Source: Methylophilaceae bacterium
GTDB lineage: Bacteria; Pseudomonadota; Gammaproteobacteria; Burkholderiales; Methylophilaceae
Length of the DNA stretch: 7,631 bases
NCBI GenBank assembly: GCA_017880825.1
Contig: JADGRN010000064.1
Location: forward strand, 1-7,631
Direction of reading: 5' to 3'
The notes beneath the pieces were generated by a model. It had not been told where the DNA came from. It saw only the letters and a program-made list of their open reading frames with translations, and did not search any database. This document shows, piece by piece, positions 1 through 5,737 of this stretch; positions within the stretch are counted from its first letter, which is position 1, and each line of letters begins with the position of its first letter. Made by a program: the position numbers and the translations under genes.

Positions 1-38
1 TGGCTTTCCGTGTAGTAAATTCTGCGTCTCTGCTTCAT
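1..38 (-). CDS. IS30-family transposase, N-terminal fragment (cut by window edge)
   Basis: Only the first 12 codons are visible, reading MKQRRRIYYTES. They start at ATG 38-36, with an AAGGAG Shine-Dalgarno (52-47) eight bases upstream. A short basic start followed by I/F-Y-Y-T-E/D-S is typical of IS30-family transposases, whose N-terminus continues into a helix-turn-helix that binds the terminal repeats. The DDE catalytic core would lie outside the window, so whether the gene is intact cannot be judged. It is transcribed in the same direction as ada and alkB, so read-through from alkB could enter it. The identification rests on very few residues plus the terminal-repeat resemblance; another basic small protein is possible but less likely. 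Confidence 0.65.
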   Translation of the reverse strand, partial: MKQRRRIYYTES

Positions 39-39
39 C

Positions 40-80
40 TGCAACACTCCTTCTGCTTACGCAGGCTCTAGTGTGTTGCA
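40..80 (-). promoter_or_regulatory. Nested inverted repeat over the transposase ribosome-binding site
   Basis: On the minus strand TGCAACAC (80-73) pairs perfectly with GTGTTGCA (47-40). Between them is a second small hairpin, CTGC-GTAA-GCAG (64-53), whose loop fits a GNRA tetraloop. The AAGGAG ribosome-binding site (52-47) lies between the inner stem and the 3' arm of the outer stem, and its last G is in that arm. A transcript entering from outside the IS would contain both outer arms and could mask the start region. A transcript starting inside the element might lack the 5' arm. This resembles the known protection of IS transposase genes from impinging transcription; its operation here is inferred. 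Confidence 0.5.
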
Positions 81-120
81 TCCACCGGTTGAATCCGCAG
101 CCGAAATCGGACATCAAAAA

Positions 121-804
121 TTAGCTGGCTTTCCGAAACGTGAGATTGATACGACGGCTACCCAACAAGGAATGATGTGCTTGCTTAACCGGCAACACGC
201 CGTGATAGCGCATTCTGTCCGAGCCGCCCCAGACCACCACATCGCCATGGTTGAGCGGGACATGGGCAGGTTTATCCGCGCGCTTGAAGCCGCCGAATAA
301 AAACATGGCGGAAACGCCCAGCGAGACCGAGACAATGGGCTGGCTGAAATCTTTTTCGTTTTTATCCTGATGCAAGCTCATCCTAGCGCCTGATTCATAC
401 CTATTAAGCAGGCAGGCGTCCGGGCTGAAGTCGTTATAGCCAGCTTGCGCTGCGGCGTTTGCGGCAAGCACTCTGAAAACATCCGGCATGCCTGGCCAAG
501 GCTGACCTGACAGCGGGTCTAAAGCATCGTAGCGATAGCCGGTGCGGTCTGTGACCCAGCCATACGAGCCGCAGTTGCTCATTGCCACCGACATCTCGAA
601 ACCACCCGGCGTGACCATATGCCGAAAGGGCGCTTTTGCCAAGATTGATTCCACCGCTGCCAGTAGCGCAACCACATCGGCCAGCGCGAAATCGCGCAAT
701 ATGACTGAACCGGGCCCGAGCTTCTCTTGCAACAGCTCAGGGCTGGTGTGGCGGCTGAACAAATCCATCGTCATGGAATGCCATTCGCCAACAAACTCAT
801 GCAT
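121..804 (-). CDS. alkB: Alpha-ketoglutarate-dependent DNA dioxygenase AlkB
   Basis: AlkB oxidatively demethylates 1-methyladenine and 3-methylcytosine in DNA or RNA, using Fe(II), 2-oxoglutarate and O2. The protein lines up with E. coli AlkB over nearly its whole length. Visible landmarks are MVTPGG (63-68), substrate-pocket NCGSYGW (77-83), iron ligands HQD (H145, D147) and H201 in RYHG, and the 2-oxoglutarate-binding arginines R218 and R224 in RRINLTFR. All catalytic residues are present. The start is uncertain. ATG 804 has GGAGG only 3 bases upstream and gives 227 residues. ATG 774 overlaps the ada stop as ATGA and gives 217. ATG 768 gives MDLFS, which matches the E. coli start (MLDLF) best, and 215 residues. 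It follows ada directly and is presumably co-transcribed and Ada-induced. A partial IS30-type element begins 21 bp after its stop. Confidence 0.96.
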   Translation of the reverse strand: MHEFVGEWHSMTMDLFSRHTSPELLQEKLGPGSVILRDFALADVVALLAAVESILAKAPFRHMVTPGGFEMSVAMSNCGSYGWVTDRTGYRYDALDPLSGQPWPGMPDVFRVLAANAAAQAGYNDFSPDACLLNRYESGARMSLHQDKNEKDFSQPIVSVSLGVSAMFLFGGFKRADKPAHVPLNHGDVVVWGGSDRMRYHGVLPVKQAHHSLLGSRRINLTFRKAS

Positions 805-1886
805 TGGCCTCCATTGGCCTCTCGCTCAAGCAATGCATGCTTACGCTCTACGCCCCAACGGTAGCCGGATAACTCGCCGTCGTTACGCACCACGCGATGG
901 CAGGGGATAGCCACAGCCAGCACATTGGCGGCACAGGCACCCGCCACTGCACGCACCGCCTTCGGTACGCCGATACGATTGGCAATCTCGGTGTAGCTTG
1001 CGGTTGAACCCGCGGGGATTTCGCGTAACGCCTGCCAGACGCGTTGCTGGAAAGCGGTGCCGCGCACATCCAGCGGTAAATCCAGACCGATGGCCGGCGC
1101 TTCAACAAAACCGACTACCTTGGCGACTAGCTGCTCAAATTCCGCATCGCCGCCGATCAGGTTGGACTTGGGGAACCTGTCTTGCAAGTCACGCGCCAAA
1201 GCATCGGGGTCATCACCCATCAGGATGGCGCACACGCCTTTTTCGCTCGCGGCTACCAGAATTGAACCCAGCGAGCATTCACCGATGGCAAAACGTATCT
1301 CGGTGTTGGCGCCACCAGCACGGTAGCTGGATGGCGTCATGCCCAATAGCTGATTGGATTTTTCATAGAAGCGGCTGTTGGAGTTGTAGCCGGCATCGAA
1401 AATCGCCTCGGTCACCGTGCCGCAGCGATCAAGCTGATCGCGCACGCGCTTGGCGCGGTGCGCTGCGGCATAGGCTTTGGGTGTCAGCCCCGTCACACTC
1501 TTGAACACGCGATGAAAATGGTAAGTACTCAAGCCAGCATGTGCGGCCAGTTGCTCAAGGTTGGGCACTTCTTCCGCGCTCTCAATCAGGCGGCAGACTT
1601 CGGCGACCTTGGCCGTATGTAGCTCGGCCAGTGGCGCCTGGTCAGGCTTGCAGCGCTTGCAGGGGCGAAACCCTGCCTGTTCAGCCTCTTCACGCGTAGT
1701 GTGGAACTGCACATTCTCTGGCCGCGCAGGGCGCGCCGCGCACGAGGGCTTGCAATACACCCCCGTGGTTCTGACTGCATAGTAAAACTTGCCGTCCGCA
1801 GATGCGTCACGCGCTACTACTGCCGCCCAGCGTGGGTCTTGCTCGGTGGCGCTGGCCAGCGCTAAATTTTTAACTGATGCTTTCAT
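771..1886 (-). CDS. ada: Bifunctional Ada: methylphosphotriester/O6-methylguanine methyltransferase and transcriptional activator
   Basis: Ada transfers methyl groups irreversibly from DNA to its own cysteines. Methylation of the N-terminal cysteine turns it into an activator of the adaptive response. The 371 residues show three parts in order. The N-terminal zinc domain has C45, C49, C76 and C79 (VYCKPSC and RPCKRC); C45 is the phosphotriester acceptor equivalent to E. coli C38. An AraC-type double helix-turn-helix spans about 92-190. The O6-alkylguanine transferase domain spans about 196-357, with the IPCHRVV active site and acceptor C329. The start ATG 1886 has AAGGA at 1897-1893. The C-terminus (after about residue 357) runs past where E. 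coli Ada would end and is encoded across a 10-bp tandem duplication, so it is probably a frame-shifted tail. The gene overlaps alkB and has a perfect Ada box 67 bp upstream, suggesting autoregulation. Confidence 0.97.
   Translation of the reverse strand: MKASVKNLALASATEQDPRWAAVVARDASADGKFYYAVRTTGVYCKPSCAARPARPENVQFHTTREEAEQAGFRPCKRCKPDQAPLAELHTAKVAEVCRLIESAEEVPNLEQLAAHAGLSTYHFHRVFKSVTGLTPKAYAAAHRAKRVRDQLDRCGTVTEAIFDAGYNSNSRFYEKSNQLLGMTPSSYRAGGANTEIRFAIGECSLGSILVAASEKGVCAILMGDDPDALARDLQDRFPKSNLIGGDAEFEQLVAKVVGFVEAPAIGLDLPLDVRGTAFQQRVWQALREIPAGSTASYTEIANRIGVPKAVRAVAGACAANVLAVAIPCHRVVRNDGELSGYRWGVERKHALLEREANGGQCMSLLANGIP
802..821 (-). repeat. Perfect 10-bp tandem duplication at the ada/alkB junction
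   Basis: On the plus strand CATTGGCCTC occurs twice in tandem (802-811 and 812-821). It lies inside the end of ada and just before the upstream alkB ATG. Because 10 is not a multiple of three, removing one copy changes the ada frame: the protein would then end ...LEREANA with a TGA at 799-797. That is about the length of E. coli Ada's C-terminus, instead of continuing to the TGA at 773-771. The duplication also creates the GGAGG (812-808) ahead of alkB ATG 804. The duplication is seen directly; the ancestral state is inferred. Confidence 0.85.
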
Positions 1887-1916
1887 ATCAAGTCCTTGAG
1901 TTCTGATGACGATTGC

Positions 1917-1945
1917 AGTTTAAGAATCTGTCTGGAACTCCACAC
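1917..1945 (-). promoter_or_regulatory. Putative Ada-dependent promoter of ada-alkB
   Basis: On the minus strand a -10-like TAAACT (1922-1917, four of six matches to TATAAT) lies 17 bp from GTGTGG (1945-1940), which is a poor -35. A weak -35 fits a promoter that needs an activator. Transcription would start near 1910, placing the Ada box centre at about -50. That is similar to the E. coli ada and aidB promoters, where Ada binds just upstream of the -35 region and contacts RNA polymerase. The leader would be short, about 24 nt. Hexamer positions are a prediction. Confidence 0.5.
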
Positions 1946-1953
1946 TCTGAGTC

Positions 1954-1966
1954 TTGCTTTTGAATT
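1954..1966 (-). promoter_or_regulatory. Ada box facing ada
   Basis: On the minus strand the 13 bases read AATTCAAAAGCAA, a perfect match to the Ada-binding consensus AAT-N6-GCAA known from the E. coli ada and aidB promoters. It lies 31 bp upstream of the predicted -10 of ada and points toward that gene. It differs at only one position from the second box at 1998-2010 on the other strand. Chance expectation for the seven fixed bases in this intergenic region on both strands is about 0.03. Confidence 0.75.
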
Positions 1967-1997
1967 TGATATTATCTGCCATGAAATTGAGACGCCC

Positions 1998-2010
1998 AAT
2001 ACAAAAGCAA
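1998..2010 (+). promoter_or_regulatory. Ada box facing alkA
   Basis: The 13 bases read AATACAAAAGCAA, again matching AAT-N6-GCAA perfectly, and also containing AAAGCAA as in the E. coli alkA operator (AAAGCAAA). It is oriented toward alkA and is the mirror partner of the box facing ada; the two are separated by 31 bp (1967-1997). Shared sequence and downstream spacing suggest that the two operators arose from a common source or are under the same constraint. Confidence 0.75.
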
Positions 2011-2018
2011 TATTTGGG

Positions 2019-2047
2019 GTGTATTTTTGGATATCGGCACATACGCT
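2019..2047 (+). promoter_or_regulatory. Putative Ada-dependent promoter of alkA
   Basis: At exactly the same distances from the Ada box as on the ada side, this strand has GTGTAT (2019-2024, poor -35) and TACGCT (2042-2047, -10-like, three of six matches), with 17 bp between them. On its own this would be a very weak promoter. The identical layout, Ada box - 8 bp - GTGT - 19 bp - TAnnCT, is what makes it credible. The start would fall near 2054, leaving a leader of about 77 nt with no clear Shine-Dalgarno before alkA. Confidence 0.4.
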
Positions 2048-2130
2048 AAGCTTGATTTACATTTGGTTGCCCGATAGTCTTTGTTCGCTGAGCCAAATGA
2101 TACCCGTTCACCAAACCTCTGACTCCCTGA

Positions 2131-2745
2131 ATGCAAATCGATAGCTACCAACAGGCAACGCAATATCTATCCGGGATGGATAAAGACTTGGCAAGCCTGA
2201 TTGCGCTGGTCGGGCCGTGCACGCATGAACCCAAGCCAGAGCGCGAACCGTATGAAGCCCTGCTGCGGGCGGTTGCCTACCAACAACTGCACTCGCGTGC
2301 CGCCGAGGCGATTCTTGGCCGATTATTGAACTTGTATTCCGGCCACATGCCTGCTCCCGCTCAGCTACTGGCTAGCGAGTTTGAGGCACTGAGAGCCTGC
2401 GGGTTTTCTGCACGTAAGATCGAAACGCTCCGGGGTATTGCCGAGGGAGCCTTGAGTGGCGTTGTTCCTGAACGCAGGGTGGCAGACGCCATGTCCAGTG
2501 ATGAGTTGATAGAGTGCTTGGTCAAGCTAAAGGGGATTGGGCGCTGGACGGTGGAAATGTTGCTCATTTTCACGCTTGCCCGGCTTGATGTGCTGCCGGC
2601 GGATGATTTTGGTGTGAGAGAAGGCTATAAAAGGCTAAAAAATCTTGATAAAGCCCCAACGCCAAAAATCATGATGCAACTCGGCCACGCTTGGAGCCCT
2701 TATCGCACCATCGCAGCATGGTATCTGTGGCGGGTTCCCCGATAA
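2131..2745 (+). CDS. alkA: DNA-3-methyladenine glycosylase II, short AlkA-type
   Basis: This enzyme excises alkylated bases such as 3-methyladenine from DNA, starting base excision repair. The 204-residue protein is a helix-hairpin-helix superfamily glycosylase. A conserved helical segment AVAYQQLHSRAA (47-58) is followed by the helix-hairpin-helix LKGIGRWTVEM (133-143) and LPADDFGVREG (155-165). Its Asp pair D158/D159 should include the catalytic aspartate, probably D159 (E. coli D238 equivalent). The end WSPYRTIAAWYLWR (188-201) is also typical. It is shorter than E. coli AlkA (about 282) because the N-terminal domain is missing, as in many bacterial and yeast-like members. The start is uncertain: ATG 2131 directly follows an in-frame TGA, so no longer form exists, but no Shine-Dalgarno is visible; ATG 2176 is an alternative. 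The gene is divergent from ada with its own Ada box. Confidence 0.93.
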   Translation: MQIDSYQQATQYLSGMDKDLASLIALVGPCTHEPKPEREPYEALLRAVAYQQLHSRAAEAILGRLLNLYSGHMPAPAQLLASEFEALRACGFSARKIETLRGIAEGALSGVVPERRVADAMSSDELIECLVKLKGIGRWTVEMLLIFTLARLDVLPADDFGVREGYKRLKNLDKAPTPKIMMQLGHAWSPYRTIAAWYLWRVPR

Positions 2746-2774
2746 GAATTCCTTATATTGCTTTGCTTACTATT

Positions 2775-2982
2775 GCTTTTCAGGCCACGCACGCTCTCCC
2801 GGATAAATTCGACACGGCGGTCGGCTTCGTCCGTCAGCAGGTCGAGAATTTTCGTATCAAAAAATACATAAGGCGCAATAGACTTGATCGGAGGACTTTA
2901 ACGCATGATAAAACGCGGCGTGGTCGTAATCGCGCAGGTCGTGGCGAAACCATACCAGCGCTTTGGCTATGGATTTACTCAC
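2775..2982 (-). pseudogene. phr: Remnant of a deoxyribodipyrimidine photolyase (N-terminus only, frameshifted)
   Basis: From GTG 2982 the minus strand reads SKSIAKALVWFRHDLRDYDH and on to HALKSSDQVYCA, the N-terminus of CPD photolyases (LVWFRHDLR..DH). The frame hits TGA at 2859-2857. The photolyase sequence then resumes in another frame as FDTKILDLLTDEADRRVEF and continues to about VRGLKS near 2775. The break lies beside a six-A run on the plus strand (2859-2864). After about 70 codons the similarity stops and the convergent alkA end begins 29 bp later, so FAD- and DNA-binding domains are absent and the gene is dead. Its start overlaps the rlmH stop by 8 bp (GTGAGTAA), so the intact gene was the next member of the rlmH operon. 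Confidence 0.85.
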
Positions 2983-3442
2983 GATGGTAGGGATGGTTGT
3001 TGATGACGCTATGCGCCCGATACAGCTGTTCGGCAAGCAACACGCGCAACATGCCGTGCGGCAGGGTCAACTTGGACAAGCTCCACAGCCAGTCTGCACG
3101 GGTTTTGACGTCGGTGTGCAAACCATCCGCACCGCCAATCACCAGCGAGACATCGCGCCCACCACCCAGCCAGTTTTTCATGCGCTCAGCCAGTTGCAGG
3201 GTGGTGACCTCCTGCCCGTGTTCGTCCAGGGCAATTAAATAATCACGTCCAGCTGCTTCAATGATGCGTTTGCTTTCAGCTTCCTGCACCTGTACGGCAT
3301 TTTTGCCTGATACACGTTTGTTCGGTTTGATTTCGACAATCTCTACCGTCATTTCGCGCGGCATGCGCTTCAGATATTCTGCACAGCCCAGTTCCACCCA
3401 ATCGGGCATTTTGTGACCGACGGTTAGGATGCGCAGTTTCAC
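2975..3442 (-). CDS. rlmH: 23S rRNA pseudouridine-1915 N3-methyltransferase RlmH
   Basis: RlmH uses S-adenosylmethionine to methylate pseudouridine 1915 of 23S rRNA in helix 69 of the assembled 70S ribosome. It is a small SPOUT-fold enzyme. The 155-residue product has the family's exact usual length. It starts VKLRILTVGHKMP and has LIALDEHGQE (69-78), the cofactor-loop VIGGADG (101-107), LTLPHGMLRVLLAEQLYRA (125-143) and the terminal NHPYHRE. The start is GTG 3442, which overlaps the rsfS stop as GTGA. A longer frame back to 3577 would add 45 residues unlike the family and run through rsfS. It follows rsfS, the usual pairing in proteobacteria. Its stop overlaps the start of the phr remnant. 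Confidence 0.97.
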   Translation of the reverse strand: MKLRILTVGHKMPDWVELGCAEYLKRMPREMTVEIVEIKPNKRVSGKNAVQVQEAESKRIIEAAGRDYLIALDEHGQEVTTLQLAERMKNWLGGGRDVSLVIGGADGLHTDVKTRADWLWSLSKLTLPHGMLRVLLAEQLYRAHSVINNHPYHRE

Positions 3443-3804
3443 TGGCCAATGGAGTCGGACTTGACGTGCTGACGGCGGCTTTCGGCGGCGCCCCAGAGCT
3501 GCTCCAGGTTGTAGTAGGCACGGGTGGCCGGCAACATGATGTGGACAATGATGTCGCCCAGATCTACCAGCACCCACTCGCCTTCCTTTTCACCCTCGGT
3601 GCCGCGTATATCAACACCCAGTTCCTTGAGTTTTTCGCGCACATTATTGGCCAGGGCTTTTGCCTGGCGCGTGGAGGTGGCATTGGCGATGATCATGTAG
3701 CTGGCCATGGTGGTGAGCTTGCGCACGTCCATCACCGCGATGTCGTAGCCTTTGATGTCTTCCAGCGCGTCAACGACGGCCTGTTTCATTAATTCGGTAT
3801 CCAT
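3439..3804 (-). CDS. rsfS: Ribosomal silencing factor RsfS
   Basis: RsfS binds ribosomal protein uL14 on the 50S subunit and blocks joining with 30S, lowering translation in poor nutrient conditions. The 121 residues show the family's order: DIAVMDVRKLT near 21-31, then MIIANATSTRQAKALANNV (37-55), and the conserved WVLVDLGDIIVHIM followed by RAYYNLEQLWG. Length is normal for proteobacterial members (105-120 or slightly more). ATG 3804 is well supported by AAGGA at 3813-3809, which overlaps the nadD TAA. The gap to nadD is 7 bp, and the end overlaps rlmH by 4 bp, suggesting translational coupling across nadD-rsfS-rlmH. Confidence 0.97.
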   Translation of the reverse strand: MDTELMKQAVVDALEDIKGYDIAVMDVRKLTTMASYMIIANATSTRQAKALANNVREKLKELGVDIRGTEGEKEGEWVLVDLGDIIVHIMLPATRAYYNLEQLWGAAESRRQHVKSDSIGQ

Positions 3805-3811
3805 GAATTCC

Positions 3812-4456
3812 TTAAGCGTATAGCTGGTGAGTGGTTATGTAATTGATGGCAGATTCCGGCACAAGATAACGCGGGCTTAAGCCTTGTGCCAACTCCTCAC
3901 GAATCTGGGTGGCGGAAATATCCAGCGGCGTAATGTGATGCAGCAAAATCTTTCCACAACTAGCTCTGGCAAGGTCTTCGATAGAGGTTGTGGTGTGCTG
4001 TTGCCACAGCGCTTTCAACAGGTCGGCCATATTTTTCGGATTGGGTGCAGCATGCGGTCTATGCGCCGCCACAATGTGAGCGAGCGATAATAACTCATCC
4101 CAGCGTCGCCAACTGGTTAATCCAAGAAAGGCGTCGCTACCCAACAACAAACTTAACGACACACTTTTTCCGAGTTCTTTGCGTAACGAAAGTAGCGTAT
4201 CCACGGTATAGGAAAGACCGCCGCGCTGGAGTTCGCGATCATCAAGACTGAATTGTGGATTGCCTGCTATGGCCAGGTGCAGCATTTCTGCCCGATGGCT
4301 GGCGCTGGTAGCAGGTTGATTGCGGTGCGGTGGATTTGCCGCAGGGATGAAGCGCACTTCATCCAGCTTGAGCGCCTGCAGCAACTCTTGCGCCATGCGC
4401 AGATGCCCGTAGTGTATGGGGTCGAAGGTGCCGCCCAGAATACCTATCAGTTTCAA
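3812..4456 (-). CDS. nadD: Nicotinate-nucleotide adenylyltransferase NadD
   Basis: NadD joins ATP and nicotinate mononucleotide to give deamido-NAD, the penultimate step of NAD synthesis. The 214-residue protein has the nucleotidyltransferase signature GGTFDPIHYGH (8-18), with the HxGH nucleotide-binding histidines H15 and H18. It also has IPAANPPHR (37-45), LLLGSDAF (103-110) and the C-terminal ISATQIR (180-186). The start is TTG 4456: the codon just before it is the TAG stop of proA in the same frame, and the family N-terminus begins immediately, so no other start is plausible. No strong Shine-Dalgarno is seen; a weak AGAG lies five to six bases upstream within the proA end. Expression may therefore depend on translation of proA. 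Confidence 0.96.
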   Translation of the reverse strand: MKLIGILGGTFDPIHYGHLRMAQELLQALKLDEVRFIPAANPPHRNQPATSASHRAEMLHLAIAGNPQFSLDDRELQRGGLSYTVDTLLSLRKELGKSVSLSLLLGSDAFLGLTSWRRWDELLSLAHIVAAHRPHAAPNPKNMADLLKALWQQHTTTSIEDLARASCGKILLHHITPLDISATQIREELAQGLSPRYLVPESAINYITTHQLYA

Positions 4457-5713
4457 CTAAGCTCTGACTTCGCCATTACCCAGTACGATGTACTTTACGC
4501 TGGTCAGGCCTTCCAGCCCGACTGGACCGCGCGCGTGGAGTTTGTCGGTAGAAATCCCGATCTCCGCGCCAAGGCCGTACTCAAAGCCGTCGGCAAAGCG
4601 CGTCGAGGCATTCACCATGACCGAGCTGGAATCTACTTCGCGCAAGAATCGGCGGGCATGGGTGTAATTCTCGGTGACGATGGCATCCGTATGCTGAGAG
4701 GAATACTGGTTGATGTGCGCGATGGCTTCATCCACCCCAGCCACAACCTTGATCGAAATAATCGCCGCCAGGAATTCGGTGTAGTAATCATCTTCCGACG
4801 CTGCCTTGGCTTGAGGTACAAGCGCACAGGTTTCTGCGCAGCCGCGAATTTCTATGCCTTTATCTATCAGCATGGTCGCGATGGCAGGCAGCATTTGTTG
4901 TACCACGCTGCGCGCAACCAGCAGGGACTCCGCAGTATTGCAGGTGCCAAGGCGTTGGGTTTTGGAGTTTTCGACGATGCGCAGGGCTTTGTCGGCATCG
5001 GCATCATCGTCCACATACACATGGCAATTACCATCCAGGTGTTTGATAACAGGGATACGCGCTTCGTTGGAAATACGCTCGATCAGGCCCTTGCCACCGC
5101 GTGGCACGATGACATCGACGTATTCTTTCATGGTAATCAGTTCACCGACGGCAGCGCGGTCGGTAGTTTCTACCACTTGCACTGCGTTGGAAGGCAATCC
5201 TGCTGCTGCCAGACCTTCATGCACCAGTGCGGCCAGCGCGCGATTGCATTGAATCGCTTCCGAGCCGCCGCGCAGTATGGCGGCATTGCCTGACTTGATG
5301 CACAAGCCTGCTGCATCCACCGTGACGTTAGGCCGCGCTTCGTAAATGATGCCGATGACGCCCAGCGGCACGCGCATCTTGCCCACCTGTATGCCGGAAG
5401 GGCGGTATTTCAGATCGGTAATTTCGCCAATAGGATCGGCCAGTGCGGCGATTTGCTCCAGCCCTTCGGCCATGCTGGCGATGGATTTTTCCGACAAAGC
5501 CAGACGATCCAGCATGGCTTCATCCATACCGGTGGCGCGCGCACTGTCCAGATCCTCCCGGTTGGCGGCCAGTAACGTAGCCTTGTCGCGGCGAATAGCC
5601 GTCGCCATTGCCAGTAATGCCCGGTTCCTGGCATTGGTATCAGCCTTAGCCATCAGGCGTGAAGCCGCGCGCGCCTGTTTACCCAATTGCTGCATGGTTT
5701 GCTTGATGTCCAT
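4457..5713 (-). CDS. proA: Gamma-glutamyl phosphate reductase ProA
   Basis: ProA reduces gamma-glutamyl phosphate to glutamate-5-semialdehyde with NADPH, the second step of proline synthesis. The 418 residues match the usual family length. Recognisable parts are the cofactor-domain segment [18 protein letters not shown] (118-135), [12 protein letters not shown] (142-153), the catalytic cysteine C258 in [12 protein letters not shown], and the C-terminal signature [20 protein letters not shown] (367-386) followed by [11 protein letters not shown]. Nothing is missing. ATG 5713 has AAGGA a few bases upstream, and the gap to holA is 24 bp. proB is not in the window, so the two proline genes are unlinked at least here, while the proA-nadD linkage is common in betaproteobacteria. 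The TAG stop is followed in frame by nadD. Confidence 0.98.
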   Translation of the reverse strand: MDIKQTMQQLGKQARAASRLMAKADTNARNRALLAMATAIRRDKATLLAANREDLDSARATGMDEAMLDRLALSEKSIASMAEGLEQIAALADPIGEITDLKYRPSGIQVGKMRVPLGVIGIIYEARPNVTVDAAGLCIKSGNAAILRGGSEAIQCNRALAALVHEGLAAAGLPSNAVQVVETTDRAAVGELITMKEYVDVIVPRGGKGLIERISNEARIPVIKHLDGNCHVYVDDDADADKALRIVENSKTQRLGTCNTAESLLVARSVVQQMLPAIATMLIDKGIEIRGCAETCALVPQAKAASEDDYYTEFLAAIISIKVVAGVDEAIAHINQYSSQHTDAIVTENYTHARRFLREVDSSSVMVNASTRFADGFEYGLGAEIGISTDKLHARGPVGLEGLTSVKYIVLGNGEVRA

Positions 5714-5737
5714 TTTATCCTTAACCCACTTTTACCT

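Larger units (their letters stand above)
1..99 (-). mobile_element. End of an IS30-family insertion sequence (partial)
   Basis: This is the 5' (transposase-upstream) end of an IS element that runs off the left edge of the window. On the minus strand, the 27 bases starting at position 99 (beginning TGCGGATTCAA and ending GCAACAC) resemble the terminal inverted repeat of E. coli IS30 as I remember it, with about 19 of 27 positions shared. The inward order terminal repeat, hairpin, Shine-Dalgarno, then a transposase starting with a basic N-terminus also matches IS30. The outer boundary at 99/100 is inferred from that resemblance. The other end and the target duplication lie outside the window. 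The element sits only 21 bp past the alkB stop, next to a small palindrome (CCGAAATCGG, 101-110), in line with the family's preference for symmetric targets. Confidence 0.7.

Noticed and set aside
1..135. Direct repeat TGGCTTTCCG at 1-10 and 126-135
   Set aside because: One copy is transposase coding sequence and the other is the alkB end, read in different frames; similarity stops right after 10 bases, so chance is the likely explanation, although the first copy touches the window edge.
542..1504. Plus-strand open frames opposite alkB and ada (542-910, 998-1504, 1057-1326)
   Set aside because: They are antisense shadows of strongly conserved genes and have no recognisable domains.
1896..2144. 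82-codon plus-strand frame across the ada/alkA intergenic region
   Set aside because: It runs through both Ada boxes and the predicted promoters, has no recognisable similarity, and looks like a chance frame in AT-rich DNA.
2773..2780. TTGCTTTT inside the phr remnant as a third Ada box
   Set aside because: The required AAT six bases away from GCAA is missing, and the site lies inside degraded coding sequence with no gene to control.
3443..3577. Upstream extension of rlmH to an ATG at 3577
   Set aside because: The extra 45 residues overlap rsfS out of frame and do not resemble RlmH; GTG 3442 gives exactly the family length and a GTGA overlap.
4253..5293. 346-codon open frame on the plus strand opposite proA and nadD
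   Set aside because: It lies wholly antisense to two well-conserved enzymes, resembles no family I know, and long antisense frames are expected in this codon usage.
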